Of a stretch of 64,000 nucleotides of DNA, positions 8,814 to 17,251 are shown piece after piece. Position 1 is the first letter of the stretch. Each line of letters begins with the position of its first letter. Below the pieces are notes generated by a model. That model saw nothing but the letters and a program-made list of their open reading frames with translations. It was not told the DNA's origin and searched no databases. Made by a program: the position numbers and the translations under genes. This DNA is from Streptomyces aureus (lineage in GTDB: Bacteria > Actinomycetota > Actinomycetes > Streptomycetales > Streptomycetaceae), in NCBI RefSeq assembly GCF_000725495.1, contig NZ_JNZD01000028.1:62001-126000 (forward strand), read 5' to 3'.

Positions 8814-10148
8814 TCAACCACACTGCTCGAGCAGTTCGTCCATGGCCATGTAGAGCTGGTAGGCCCGGCGCTGCTCGGCGTCCGTGGGACTGGGGTGCAC
8901 CACTACGGCATCCGTCAGACCACATCCCTCGAGTTCCTTCGGCTCAGGTACGTCTTCCGGGGCGAGCACGACCACATTGAGGACCTTCAGCCCCTCGAAT
9001 TCTTCAGCCAGTGACCGCACCACTTCGATGATCGTCTCCAGCTCGTAGTCCTTGAGATTCACCACCAGATACGGAAGAACCCCCGGAATCGCTTCAACGT
9101 CCGAGAGCGTGTTCCAGGGCGGTACCCTGAACAGGTCGTGCAGCTGCTCCATACATGCGGCTCTCAGACGGCTCGCGGGCGACTCTTCCGACCACGGCAG
9201 GTCCGATTCCTCAGCCAAGGTGCTGACGCGCCAGCTCATGGGTTTTCTGCAGAGGGCGCGTTCCACGTGGTGCTCGGCCATCCAGGGCAGGCGAGCCGGA
9301 AAGATGATCACTCTGGTGTCGTTGGGGGCGTCGTCGTCCTGGGCCGGGAGAAAGCACTCCGCGGCCTCCTGATCAGCCCAGCCCGGAAGCAACTCCTGCA
9401 CCAGGCCCGCCAAGGATCCATCAAGGACTGGGCGTAATTCCGCAACTGCCTGTGCGAGACGCCCGCCCTCCTTGGCAGCGGCGAGGAGACGGAATGCCAG
9501 AAGGATGTCCGATCCGATCCTCGCCTTGAGCTGCTGCAGATCACCATCCTGCAGCCCGAGACGCTCAGCTGCAGTCAGTACCCGCTTGGGGCTGCTGCGA
9601 GCCGCCTTGTCCAGGTAGTCGGCAATCCTCCCCGCCCACTCGAACACCCTCTCGTCGCGTGCAGCTTCACCGAAATTTGCGAACTCCGCCAGCATCCAGT
9701 CGACGAACACCGTCACCGAACAGTCCAGGCTCGGTGGCGGATTGTAGGGGGCGACCCGGTCCTGGATGCAGGCCTGCAGCCGAAACAAAGGTCCGAAGCC
9801 CACTTTGCGAGCCTGCTTGGGATCCAGACCGCCCATCAGCCCGGGCAGCACGTGCGGCAAGTCCTTCATCACGTGACGCGATACCAGCACCTCGGTCTCG
9901 CGCCGCACCCATTCGGGAGCCTCAAGCGTCTTGGGACCCAGCAACACAACTGCGGCGTCGCAAGCGAAGAGTTCCATGTAGAGCTCTTCCGCCCACACGT
10001 CCCCTACGCGCAGGCTTTCGACGTCGAAGAACACCTCGTAGCCGCGTCGTTTCAGCTCGGGCACCAATAAGCTCACGGCATCCTCGACGCACTGGTCCTT
10101 GCCCTGGTCCTTGCCAGATCCATGGCTGATGAACACACGTAACGCCAT
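8814..10148 (-). CDS. TIR-domain protein, first gene of the MoxR/vWA/NTPase operon
   Basis: The start at 10148 follows a very G-rich ribosome site (GGGGGCGGGGGC); the alternative 10172 start is weaker. The 444-residue protein opens with a TIR domain: LRVFISHGSGKD (3-14), YEVFFDVESLRVGDVW (37-52) and CDAAVVLLGPKTLEAPEW (63-80), followed by RRETEVL with glutamates where TIR NADases place their catalytic Glu. The remaining 300 residues are a helical/alpha-beta region with no family I recognise. TIR domains in bacterial defence hydrolyse NAD or make cyclic ADP-ribose signals. Placement upstream of MoxR, vWA and STAND genes suggests a regulated effector; this is inference. Confidence 0.82.
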   Translation of the reverse strand: MALRVFISHGSGKDQGKDQCVEDAVSLLVPELKRRGYEVFFDVESLRVGDVWAEELYMELFACDAAVVLLGPKTLEAPEWVRRETEVLVSRHVMKDLPHVLPGLMGGLDPKQARKVGFGPLFRLQACIQDRVAPYNPPPSLDCSVTVFVDWMLAEFANFGEAARDERVFEWAGRIADYLDKAARSSPKRVLTAAERLGLQDGDLQQLKARIGSDILLAFRLLAAAKEGGRLAQAVAELRPVLDGSLAGLVQELLPGWADQEAAECFLPAQDDDAPNDTRVIIFPARLPWMAEHHVERALCRKPMSWRVSTLAEESDLPWSEESPASRLRAACMEQLHDLFRVPPWNTLSDVEAIPGVLPYLVVNLKDYELETIIEVVRSLAEEFEGLKVLNVVVLAPEDVPEPKELEGCGLTDAVVVHPSPTDAEQRRAYQLYMAMDELLEQCG

Positions 10149-10310
10149 GGTGCCCCCGCCCCCATGCCTCAATGCCAGACGATCCGTCCAGGCTCCCCAG
10201 AACAGCGAGTGTGACGCACAGTCACGTTTCGTGCAGCCGATTCGGCGAGATCAGTCCCACCGAGACCAGATCTTCATCTGCCGCGCCCTACCAGCCGAGG
10301 CGCAGCCTGA

Positions 10311-10590
10311 GCGCCGCTGGTCGTCGTCCTCGGCCACGACTCGTGCGGGGCGGTCGCCGCGGCCCGCTCCGCCCTGGAGAACGGGCAGACGCCGGGCGGC
10401 TTCGTCCGGGACGTTGTCGAACGGGTGACCCCGAGCGTGCTGGCAGCTCGCGCCGCCGGACGCGACACGGCCGAAGAGATCCTGGCCGAGCACATCGAGA
10501 ACACCGTGGACCTGCTGCTCGAACGCTCGCGCGTCCTGGCCGACGCGGTGGCTGCCGGCCGCCTCTTCCGAGGCAGCGCCGCCAAATACG
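10311..10590 (+). pseudogene. Beta-carbonic anhydrase fragment
   Basis: From 10311 the frame reads PLVVVLGHDSCGAVAAARSA, then FVRDVVERVTPSVLAAR and EHIENTVDLLLERSR. This is the zinc-binding HDSCGAV block and following helices of bacterial beta-carbonic anhydrases. A stop codon (10308-10310) lies immediately upstream, so the N-terminal third with the first zinc cysteine is lost. After AVAAGR the expected C-terminal strand is absent and the frame runs on into unrelated sequence. It is therefore a dead internal fragment, bounded by the TIR operon promoter side and another decayed gene on the opposite strand. Confidence 0.7.
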
Positions 10591-10670
10591 ACAAGACCGC
10601 CACCTCCTCCGAGGCGGCGGTCAGTCTCGCGTCATTCCTGCTGTGGGCAAGGCCCGTTTGCCGGTGGACC

Positions 10671-11206
10671 CTAGTTCCATCCGCCGAACAGTCCGCCGCT
10701 GAGCTGTGCGGAGCAGATGTTGTATCCGCCGCGGGCGTGGCCCGTCTTCGTTTTGCCGTCGACGTCATCGGCAGGCCGTGGCCGTCCAGGTTGTCGGTGT
10801 CGCTGCCGTAGGTTATGTCCACGCCTGCCGGCGCCGATCCCCACACCTTGAAGACAACCTTGTCCTTCGGTGCTGCCGACTCCGTCTTCTTCGGCTTGGC
10901 TTTCGCGGGCGCGGCCTTCGCGGTCTTCGTCACGGTGACGGTCGGGGCGGGCGCGGCTTTGGCCTTGGCCGCTGCGGTGGCGGTGACGGTTACACGGGGA
11001 GCGGGCTTCGCACTGGCAGCTGTCTTCTGGTCATCGCCTGAGGATCCGATCCCTACGCCGATGAACAGGATGAGTATTGCGGCGGGGATGGCAATCCGCT
11101 TGCGCGCCCACTTCGGGGCCTGCGGCGGTGTCGGCAACTGCCCGAAAGGCGCTTGTCCCGGGTAGGGCGGCTGAGCAGGCGGTGACTGGTTGCACCTTCC
11201 ACTCAC
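10671..11206 (-). pseudogene. MmpS-like/exported protein with internal deletion and frameshift
   Basis: A GTG start at 11206 leads into a proline-rich N-terminus, one transmembrane helix (IAIPAAILILFIGVGIG) and an Ala/Lys/Thr-rich linker. A beta domain follows with KVVFKVWGSAPAGVDITYGS, which resembles Streptomyces MmpS-type proteins. After GLPMT the frame is lost. A different frame then gives KTKTGHARGGYNICSAQLSG and ends FGGWN-stop at 10671, which looks like the natural C-terminus. About 25 residues seem to be missing at the junction. If translated from the GTG without shifting, the frame would run on past 10300 with nonsense sequence. I interpret this as an inactivated secreted or membrane protein. 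Confidence 0.6.
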
Positions 11207-11332
11207 CGGACCCCGGCAGGCGGCCTCCCCCGATTCCGTTTCCTGAGATCCTCGCCACGCGAACTCGGTTGCGAGTCCGCTTGCGCCGCCGAGGTCCCCG
11301 GCGGCGCAAGCCGGCTGATCGACGGCGACCGC

Positions 11333-11698
11333 TTACGAGAGTCGCTTGCCGATGGCTGCGGTGGCGATCTCGTGGTCCTTGCAGCGCCACCACTCGTCGA
11401 TGTTCGCCGAGATGATCAGCGCCGCGGTTCGGAGATCCGCCTCCTGCGCGCCTTCGTCCAAGAGGTTGCTGGCGTCCTCGTCGAAGTCCAGGCTCAGCAG
11501 CCAGCGCTGTGGCTCGTTGTTCGGCTGAGCCACCGATACCTCGACTTCGAGGAAGGTTCGTTCGGTCTCAACCGCCCCTGCGGCGAGCCTGCGCTGCGTC
11601 AACTGCAAGTGCTCGACACGGATCGGGACGGCGTACGTCGGCTCGTACTCGCGAAGCAGATCACCCAGCCGGGCCAGCGTGTCAGGCGTGAGGATCAT
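11333..11698 (-). CDS. Conserved-looking hypothetical protein (121 aa)
   Basis: An ATG at 11698 opens a 121-residue frame with normal Streptomyces codon use. The product is acidic (LLSLDFDEDASNLLDEG) with a mixed alpha/beta profile and ends NIDEWWRCKDHEIATAAIG. No signal peptide, membrane segment or known catalytic motif is visible. It lies 9 bp downstream of a secreted-protein gene on the same strand, so the two may be co-transcribed. I cannot assign a function. Confidence 0.6.
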   Translation of the reverse strand: MILTPDTLARLGDLLREYEPTYAVPIRVEHLQLTQRRLAAGAVETERTFLEVEVSVAQPNNEPQRWLLSLDFDEDASNLLDEGAQEADLRTAALIISANIDEWWRCKDHEIATAAIGKRLS

Positions 11699-11707
11699 GG
11701 AGCTCCA

Positions 11708-12181
11708 TCAGCAGGCAGGACGGCGCGGTCCGGCGGACGATGCGCGGCTGGAGCCGGGTGCGTCATCCATAGAGTAGGCCGTGATGATGCCCTGCGGGTT
11801 GATTCTGGGCGTGCGTCCGTAGGCGTTCGGGTTGTCCAGTACTCCGAAGTACTTGCTGCACGGAGGCATGGCTTCCATGTAGTAGTGCCATCGGCCTCCG
11901 GGGATCGGCACCGCAGTGCCGCGCCAGATGGCGTGACTGATTTTCCTGTCGAAGTCGGCGCTCCAGCGGCCGCGATACACCAGGTGGCGGTACCCCCAGG
12001 TGTTCGAGCCGCATCGAAGTGGGATGACGAGTGGACCCTGGTAGTAGTTCTTCACGATGTGTGCTGCCGACTGCCCGGCGCACGGGTTCGCCGCCGGTGC
12101 GGCATGCGCACTCCCGACGACAGACGAACTGGCCGCGGCCAGCACCGCCGCAACAGCAGCGGTTCGCTGAGCAAGTCCCAT
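11708..12181 (-). CDS. Small secreted protein of unknown function
   Basis: The start at 12181 is preferred over 12280 because GGGGGAAAG precedes it and because it gives a canonical signal peptide: MGLAQRTAAVAAVLAAASS followed by a likely cleavage after AHA. The mature part is about 120 residues with two conserved-looking cysteines near each end (NPCAGQS, PPCSKYF), several Trp/Tyr residues and a basic mid-region. It ends in a low-complexity Ser/Arg tail, which may be a recent extension. No enzyme motif is visible. It sits 9 bp upstream of the 121-aa hypothetical gene. Confidence 0.6.
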   Translation of the reverse strand: MGLAQRTAAVAAVLAAASSSVVGSAHAAPAANPCAGQSAAHIVKNYYQGPLVIPLRCGSNTWGYRHLVYRGRWSADFDRKISHAIWRGTAVPIPGGRWHYYMEAMPPCSKYFGVLDNPNAYGRTPRINPQGIITAYSMDDAPGSSRASSAGPRRPAC

Positions 12182-12781
12182 ACGGATCTTTCCCCCGTTC
12201 ACGTGTGACGCTCCGGAGATACCCGGACTGGTCAGGTTCTGGTACCGGAGCTCAGGCACCGACAACGCTCTCGCACGCATGTGCTAACGGGCAAGTGAAT
12301 TAAGTGTCGTTATGAGCCAAGTTCATGAAATAAACGGAGAGTTGGAGAATCTGTGGCCAATCATTCCCATTCCGCTCTTTCCTGGTCGTCGAGCCCGCAG
12401 GGGGGCGACGGGACAGGTGCCTCGCCGTCGCTGGCGCACGAGGAAGAGCAGGACGACCCTTGGCTGTGTTCGCGGGTTTCGGCTCTGGCACAGCGTGTGT
12501 CGGGCGCCAGCAGTGGGGGTGCACTCGTACCAAGGTCGTGTTGTGGGGCAGCTGCGACAGGTACGCCTTGCCGCCCGGCCAGACCATGGGCTCGGAGGTT
12601 TGGGGAGGACACGAATCAGGGTCGCAGTACGCGTGAGAGCTTCTGTTGCTCTCCCGCTAGCAGCCGTCCAGGGTGAGCATGTCCGCTGCGGTCTGTTGGT
12701 GGGAGCAAGCCAGCAATGGCCTGGACGGCGTTGCTCATCGAGAGAGACCTCTCATCAGATCGGGGATGCCATGTCCGGCTC
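12182..12781 (+). other. 600-bp stretch with no supportable gene
   Basis: Only frames without plausible composition occur here. The AT-richer segment at 12295-12360 may hold the promoter of the secreted-protein gene on the minus strand. I see no repeat, RNA gene or terminator of note. Confidence 0.4.
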
Positions 12782-13907
12782 TCAGGGAGAGCGTTTCTGC
12801 TGAAGTCTTCTGATGGCTTGCCAGCGGCGTTCGTAGTCGTGTGAGTGGTTGAGGATCTCGTTGGCTGTGATGGCCCGGTTGTACTGGGCGGTGATTCCTT
12901 GCCGAGCGCAGGTCTGAGCCACGGTGTGTGCTGAAGGAACGGTGCTCTCGAGCCGGCAGTCTGCCCAGATCTCGTAGATGCGAAAGTGCAGGAAGTACCG
13001 GCGCAGTGTGGAGGGGCTGACTGGGCTGCCGCCGCGGCCTGTTGTGCCCTTTCCGGCGAGGTGTGCGGAGAGCTCGTTGCCGGAGGGTTGTTCGCCGTAC
13101 ACGTCCTGGTAGTCCCTCCAGGCGAGGTAGTACCGGTCGACCACAGTGAGACCACTGGCGCTTCTCGCCTCTGGCTCCTGCTGCTCTTCGACATCCGCGT
13201 TCACTTGCGTTTTGCGCGTTTCCTTGGCGGGGTGCGCTCTTACATCTGAGGGCGGCGCCGGGGCACGGCCGTGGTCCAAGCCGTCTTTGGGCTGGCTGGG
13301 GTCGGCCGACGGTTCGTCGGCGGCTGACTCTCCATCGCCGAAGCTGTCGTGCTGTTCGCTTGCCCCAGCCCGTACGTCCTGCGCAGCACGGAGCTCACCC
13401 GCTACGGTGATAGCGCTGTCGCGCTCGAGGACGTACTGAGGTAAGGCGACCGTGCTCGGGAACCAGTCGTCCGTGAACTCATCGATGCCGGCCGCGGCGA
13501 GGCCAGCGGGGGCCGTCTGTGCGAGGGGTACGCCGTAGCGGGCCAGACGCAGCGGCATCAGCGACTCGACCGGCGCCTTGCGGCGCCAGGCGCGGCCGAA
13601 GCGGGAATGCAGCCGGGCCTGATAGACGAGACGTTCCTGCTCCAGCTTGATGACGTGCTCGTAGGAGCGCAGCTCCCACAGCTTCATCCGGCGCCACAGC
13701 AGGAAGGTGGGAACGGGGGAGAGCAGCCAGCGGGTGAGGCGGACGCCTTCCATGTGCTTGTCGGCCGTGATGTCGGCTATTCGGCCGATCGCGTGCCGGG
13801 CCGCCTCCACCGCCACCACGCAGGAGTTTGTGCGGGCGGCCGAGCCTGACTGGGGAGATCGTTTCCGTGCTCCTGCGCTGCCGGTCCTTCCCGGCGGCCG
13901 CGGTCAT
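12782..13907 (-). pseudogene. DUF2637-family plasmid-type protein with its membrane domain deleted
   Basis: An ATG at 13907, overlapping the upstream stop as ATGA, starts the typical DUF2637 N-terminus (MTAAAGKDRQRRSTETISPV). After about 30 residues the frame breaks. The remainder resumes in another frame at about 13819 with VVAVEAARHAIGRIADITAD and the family C-terminal half (SPVPTFLLWRRMKLWELRSY). In intact relatives a multi-helix membrane region lies between these blocks. Its loss with a frame change shows a deletion of several hundred bases. The C-terminal portion (GTG 13819, 345 codons) remains open and includes a helical segment STLRRYFLHFRIYEIWAD. These proteins usually accompany BTAD genes on mobile Streptomyces DNA. 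Confidence 0.7.
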
Positions 13908-14881
13908 AAGGCCTGCTCCTCTTTGCTTCTGCGGTGCAGGAGCTCGTTGATGAGCTGCTCCGTTTCGGTCTCCAGGCAGCAGTCGAGGGGCGCGTTGACC
14001 TGTTGGATGCGGGCGATGGCGGTGTGCAGGCCGCCCCGGTTCCCGGCCGCCGATTCGAGGACCATCAGGCCCCGGTAGAGCAGTTCTGCCGTCTCGTCGA
14101 CATCGAGCCCCGCCGCGATGGCTTTCCGCGCGCCACCGAGATTGCGATGCGGGCCTTTCGCGGTGCGCAGAGTTGCCACGGTGTGGGCGACGTCGACGAT
14201 CCGAGTGATCATCTCCTGCTGGTACGGCTGCGCCCATGCCGGTGCCCGTGTACCGAAGGGCCGGCCGCGCACGATGGACAAGGCCTTCTCCAGATCGGGC
14301 AGTCCGTCTGGGCCGTGGGGGAGTGCGCGTTCGGCGAGCTGGGGGAAGCGTGTCCAGTCGCAGCGCACACCGTCGGCCAGTCGGTAGGGGGTGTCTGCGT
14401 TGTGGCGGCGCGGCACGTACGGGTCGCCGTTCGGGTCGTTGCCCAGCGCACGCCGTAGTCCCTGGAGGCGGGCGTTGAGGGTGGCGGGCGACCAGGGGCT
14501 GATCGGGTCCATGTCGGCGCACAGGACGTCGACTGTGCGGGCGGGGCGGAAGTAGAGCAGGGCCGCGAGCTGGGCGGAGCGCGGTCCGTGGCCGGTGTGG
14601 GCGACCCCGTCCACTTCCACCGACCCCAGCACCCGGATCTCCGGCCCGCGAGGGATTTGCGCGCTCTCTCCTTCGTCCGTGCCCGCGGCCGACGTCGGGG
14701 CGTGGGGTTGTGTCCCAGCCGCCTCGGTGTCTCGCTCGCTCCCGTCCGCTCCGTCGTCCCCCCTGCCGGGCTGCGACGCCGGCGGGAGCGAATTCGACGG
14801 GGCAGCCGACCGAGTGGTCGGCGCCACCGTCCCGAAAACGACCGTTTTTGGGACGGCTTCGCGTGCACACGCGAAAGCCAT
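13904..14881 (-). CDS. BTAD/SARP-type activator domain protein, N-terminally truncated
   Basis: The 325-residue frame starts at ATG 14881. Its first 70 residues are low-complexity and derive partly from the palindrome at 14858-14875. From about residue 80 it reads PEIRVLGSVEVDGV, then RSAQLAALLYFRPARTVDVL and RLQGLRRALGNDPNGDP, which is the winged-helix part of bacterial transcriptional activator (SARP-like) domains. A helical BTAD region follows (AELLYRGLMVLESAAGN). In Streptomyces this domain often forms the C-terminal part of a much longer LysM/membrane protein next to DUF2637; here that N-terminal portion is absent. Stop and start overlap the downstream DUF2637 remnant. Confidence 0.7.
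   Translation of the reverse strand: MAFACAREAVPKTVVFGTVAPTTRSAAPSNSLPPASQPGRGDDGADGSERDTEAAGTQPHAPTSAAGTDEGESAQIPRGPEIRVLGSVEVDGVAHTGHGPRSAQLAALLYFRPARTVDVLCADMDPISPWSPATLNARLQGLRRALGNDPNGDPYVPRRHNADTPYRLADGVRCDWTRFPQLAERALPHGPDGLPDLEKALSIVRGRPFGTRAPAWAQPYQQEMITRIVDVAHTVATLRTAKGPHRNLGGARKAIAAGLDVDETAELLYRGLMVLESAAGNRGGLHTAIARIQQVNAPLDCCLETETEQLINELLHRRSKEEQAL
14858..14875. repeat. Palindromic repeat, copy 1 (8-bp arms around CA)
   Basis: TTCGCGTG-CA-CACGCGAA is a perfect palindrome with a 2-base centre. A second imperfect inverted repeat (14829-14854, around GTCCCGAAAACG and CGTTTTTGGGAC) lies directly to its left. The same 18-mer recurs at 16193-16210. The pair brackets the pentapeptide-repeat gene. 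Confidence 0.75.
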
Positions 14882-14891
14882 ACGCCGTGTG

Positions 14892-16094
14892 TCACGCACT
14901 CACGGATGCTTTGACTGATACGTAGAAGTCGGCGGGCATCTCGGTGGTCTCGTCAGTTATCGCCAAACTGGCCTGCCGCAGAGCAAGACCATTTGTTCCG
15001 GACAGGTCGACGTTCGTGAGCGTCGCCCTAAACAGGTTGGCGTTCGTGAGCGTCGCCCCGGACAGGTTGGCGTTCGTGAGCGTCGCCCCGGACAGGTCGG
15101 CGTCCGTGAGCGTCGCCACGGCCAGGTTGGCATCCGTGAGCGTCGCCCCGGACAGGTTGGCGTTCGTGAGCGCCGCCCCGGCCAGCTTGGCGTCCATGAG
15201 CGTCGCCCCGGCCAGGTAGGCGTTCGTGAGCGTCGCCCCAAACAGGTCGGCGTTCGTGAGCGTCGCCCTGAACAGGCTGGCCTTCGTGAGCGTCGCCCTA
15301 AACAGGTTGGCGTTCGTGAGCGTCGCCCCGGCCAGGTTGGCGTCCGTGAGCATCGCCCCGGCCAGGTTGGCGTTCGTGAGCGTCGCCCCGGACAAGTCGG
15401 CGTCCGTGAGGTCGGCTTGGCCGAGTCGAGCGCCAGCGAGGTGGAGCTCGCGGAGGTCGAGCTGTTCGCGGGGGTCGACGTGGGTGCGTGATTCGGCAAG
15501 GGTGAGAGCGGTGAGGGCGGCCTGTACATCGGCAGCCGGCTTCCTGGGCAGCGGATGTTCTTCGCCGGCGGCTTTGGGGGCGCGGTGGCGGATGAAGTGG
15601 CCGAGGACGCGGGCGGCGTCGGTGGCGGCCTGTTCGGGGGCGTCTTGCACGATCTGTTCGAGGGCGAGGATGCCGCCGATGCGTACGTAGATCTCGTTTG
15701 AGCCGAGCCGTTCGAGGGCTTTGGTGAAACGGTCGGTGATCTGGCCTCGTCGGGTGAGGCGGTAGGTGCGGGCGGTGTAGAGCAGGGCGATGCCGGCGCC
15801 GAGAGCGGCGGTGAAGGCGACGACTGCGGTGCGCAGGCCGGTCACGAGGGCCGCTGATCCCTTTTTTAGCTCGGCCTCGTCGATGTGGTCGGCGTCGATG
15901 ACGTAGGGGCCCTGCCAGATCAGCCAGGGCAGCACCACGAACAACACGAGCACTCCGGCTGCAATCAGAGCGGTCATGGCCCGCCGCTGGTTGCGTACCT
16001 TCCGCCGGACGCGTTCACGGCGCTGCTCTAGATCGGATGTGGCCCACCGACGGGCTCGTTGTCTGCGTAGCCGCACGGCGCGTGGTGTTCTCAT
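14892..16094 (-). CDS. Pentapeptide-repeat membrane protein
   Basis: The 400-residue protein begins at ATG 16094 after a short AGGG site. It has a very basic N-terminus (about 40 residues), a transmembrane helix (ALIAAGVLVLFVVLPWLIW) and a second one near residues 83-107 (LVTGLRTAVVAFTAALGAG). A helical linker with RFTKALERLGSNEIYVRIGG is common to membrane-anchored pentapeptide proteins. The C-terminal half (about 215-375) is a run of A(D/N)LxxAxL pentapeptides forming a right-handed beta-helix. Such proteins are frequent in Streptomyces; their function is generally unknown. The repeat block is nearly identical at the DNA level. Confidence 0.88.
   Translation of the reverse strand: MRTPRAVRLRRQRARRWATSDLEQRRERVRRKVRNQRRAMTALIAAGVLVLFVVLPWLIWQGPYVIDADHIDEAELKKGSAALVTGLRTAVVAFTAALGAGIALLYTARTYRLTRRGQITDRFTKALERLGSNEIYVRIGGILALEQIVQDAPEQAATDAARVLGHFIRHRAPKAAGEEHPLPRKPAADVQAALTALTLAESRTHVDPREQLDLRELHLAGARLGQADLTDADLSGATLTNANLAGAMLTDANLAGATLTNANLFRATLTKASLFRATLTNADLFGATLTNAYLAGATLMDAKLAGAALTNANLSGATLTDANLAVATLTDADLSGATLTNANLSGATLTNANLFRATLTNVDLSGTNGLALRQASLAITDETTEMPADFYVSVKASVSA
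15001..15420 (-). repeat. Tandem 30-bp DNA repeats encoding pentapeptide pairs
   Basis: Thirteen consecutive 30-bp units plus a diverged fourteenth follow GRCAGG(T/C)NGGCNTNCGTGAGC-type consensus; each encodes two pentapeptides. Several adjacent units differ by only 1-3 bases, which implies recent expansion and allows slippage changes in repeat number. Confidence 0.85.
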
Positions 16095-16192
16095 GCCCTA
16101 TACAGGCTGGTCTGGTGGTGTTTGGTTGCAGCTCTCTCGAGTCGAGTTGTGGCCGCGGATCGTTCCCCGCCCGCATCCGTTTCCGGGGTCCC

Positions 16193-16210
16193 TTCGCGTG
16201 CACACGCGAA
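16193..16210. repeat. Palindromic repeat, copy 2
   Basis: This is identical over 18 bp to the palindrome at 14858-14875, and partly similar bases extend upstream (CCGTTT...GGG). It lies between the divergently transcribed pentapeptide gene and the DNA ligase gene. Confidence 0.75.
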
Positions 16211-16256
16211 AGGATCACCCCGTGCGATGCGAGCGCTCGGGCCGCACTCTTGGATC

Positions 16257-17129
16257 ATGGAAGAGCCCGTGCGCGTAGCCCTGGCGGAGGCGGTGGCCGT
16301 CCTGCCCGTTGGTGAGGGCTGGTGGTATGAGCCCAAATTCGACGGGCACCGGGCGGTACTGCTGCGGGATGCCGACACGGTCCGGCTGCAATCGCGCTCC
16401 GGGCGGATTGTGACGTCGTGGTGGATGGACATTGCCGTACCGGCCATGGCGCTGCCGGCGGGCACCGTGCTGGATGGCGAGCTGGTCATTTGGCGGGATG
16501 GGCGCCTGGATTTCGGGGCGGTGCAGTCGCGGGCGGCCTCTGCGCCGGCTCGGGCTCGGGCGCTGGCCGAGGACTTCCCCGCGTCGTACGCGGTCTGGGA
16601 CTGCCTGCACCATCCGGTTCACGGGGACGTCCGCGGGCGGCCATGGACGGACCGGCGCGCTCTCCTCCTGGACGTGCTCGCCGATATCCCTCCGCCGATT
16701 CAGGCGGTCCCGGCCTCCGACGACGTGGCCACGGCTCGGGACTGGTACGAGTCTCTGCGTCCGCTGAATATCGAGGGGGTCGTGTGCAAGCGCGGATCGT
16801 CCCCGTACCGGCCAGGGCGGGTGTGGGTGAAGGTGAGGCACTCAGAGCCGGTTGACGCCATGGTCGTGGGCTTCACGGGGCCTCGCTCACGGCCACGGGC
16901 GCTCGTCGTCCAACTGCCTGACGGACGCCGGGCTTTGTCCCAGCGGTTGACGGCTCCGCTAGCGGCACATGCAGCAGCGCTGCTGCCAGACCCCGGACCG
17001 GACCGGTTCGGGTCGACGCGGGACGGCGAGCGCTACGCCGAAAGCGGTCCAGGGCTCGTTGCGGAGGTGCTGGCGGGCAGTACGCGGCACCGCGTGGTGA
17101 CCGTCACGCGCATCCTCGCGGCAGAGTGA
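16257..17129 (+). CDS. ATP-dependent DNA ligase, catalytic core only
   Basis: The start at 16257 gives a 290-residue protein beginning MEEPVRVALAEAV; longer readings would translate the palindrome and look artificial. The nucleotidyltransferase signature is EPKFDGHR, with Lys as the AMP-accepting residue. Motif III-like DGELVIW, motif IV NIEGVVCKRG and motif V VWVKVRH are all present in order. An OB-fold region follows (VDAMVVGFTGPRSRPRALVV). The size matches minimal LigC-type ligases without extra domains. Such enzymes take part in repair and are often duplicated in Streptomyces. A strong hairpin separates it from the convergent kinase gene. Confidence 0.9.
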   Translation: MEEPVRVALAEAVAVLPVGEGWWYEPKFDGHRAVLLRDADTVRLQSRSGRIVTSWWMDIAVPAMALPAGTVLDGELVIWRDGRLDFGAVQSRAASAPARARALAEDFPASYAVWDCLHHPVHGDVRGRPWTDRRALLLDVLADIPPPIQAVPASDDVATARDWYESLRPLNIEGVVCKRGSSPYRPGRVWVKVRHSEPVDAMVVGFTGPRSRPRALVVQLPDGRRALSQRLTAPLAAHAAALLPDPGPDRFGSTRDGERYAESGPGLVAEVLAGSTRHRVVTVTRILAAE

Positions 17130-17198
17130 GTGGGTCCTCGAAACCCGAAGCAGCCGCGCCCGCGCTCGCCCGGCGCAGGGCTGCCCATGCAGCGGGAA

Positions 17199-17239
17199 GC
17201 CCCGCTCGTCCGCCTCGGGGGGGTGCGGACGAGCGGGGC
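17199..17239. terminator. Bidirectional terminator between ligase and kinase genes
   Basis: A perfect 15-bp stem (GCCCCGCTCGTCCGC at 17199-17213, complement at 17225-17239) encloses an 11-base loop. It lies between convergent genes ending at 17129 and 17252. Confidence 0.75.
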
Positions 17240-17251
17240 CCGTGTCTGACG

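Noticed and set aside
13479..14870. A 463-codon minus-strand frame rich in Arg/Pro/Gly
   Set aside because: It is a shadow of the BTAD gene in another frame; only the stretch from ATG 13907 is real, as the beginning of the DUF2637 relic.
16122..16256. Upstream extension of the DNA ligase
   Set aside because: The added 45 residues would translate the palindrome region and have unlikely composition.
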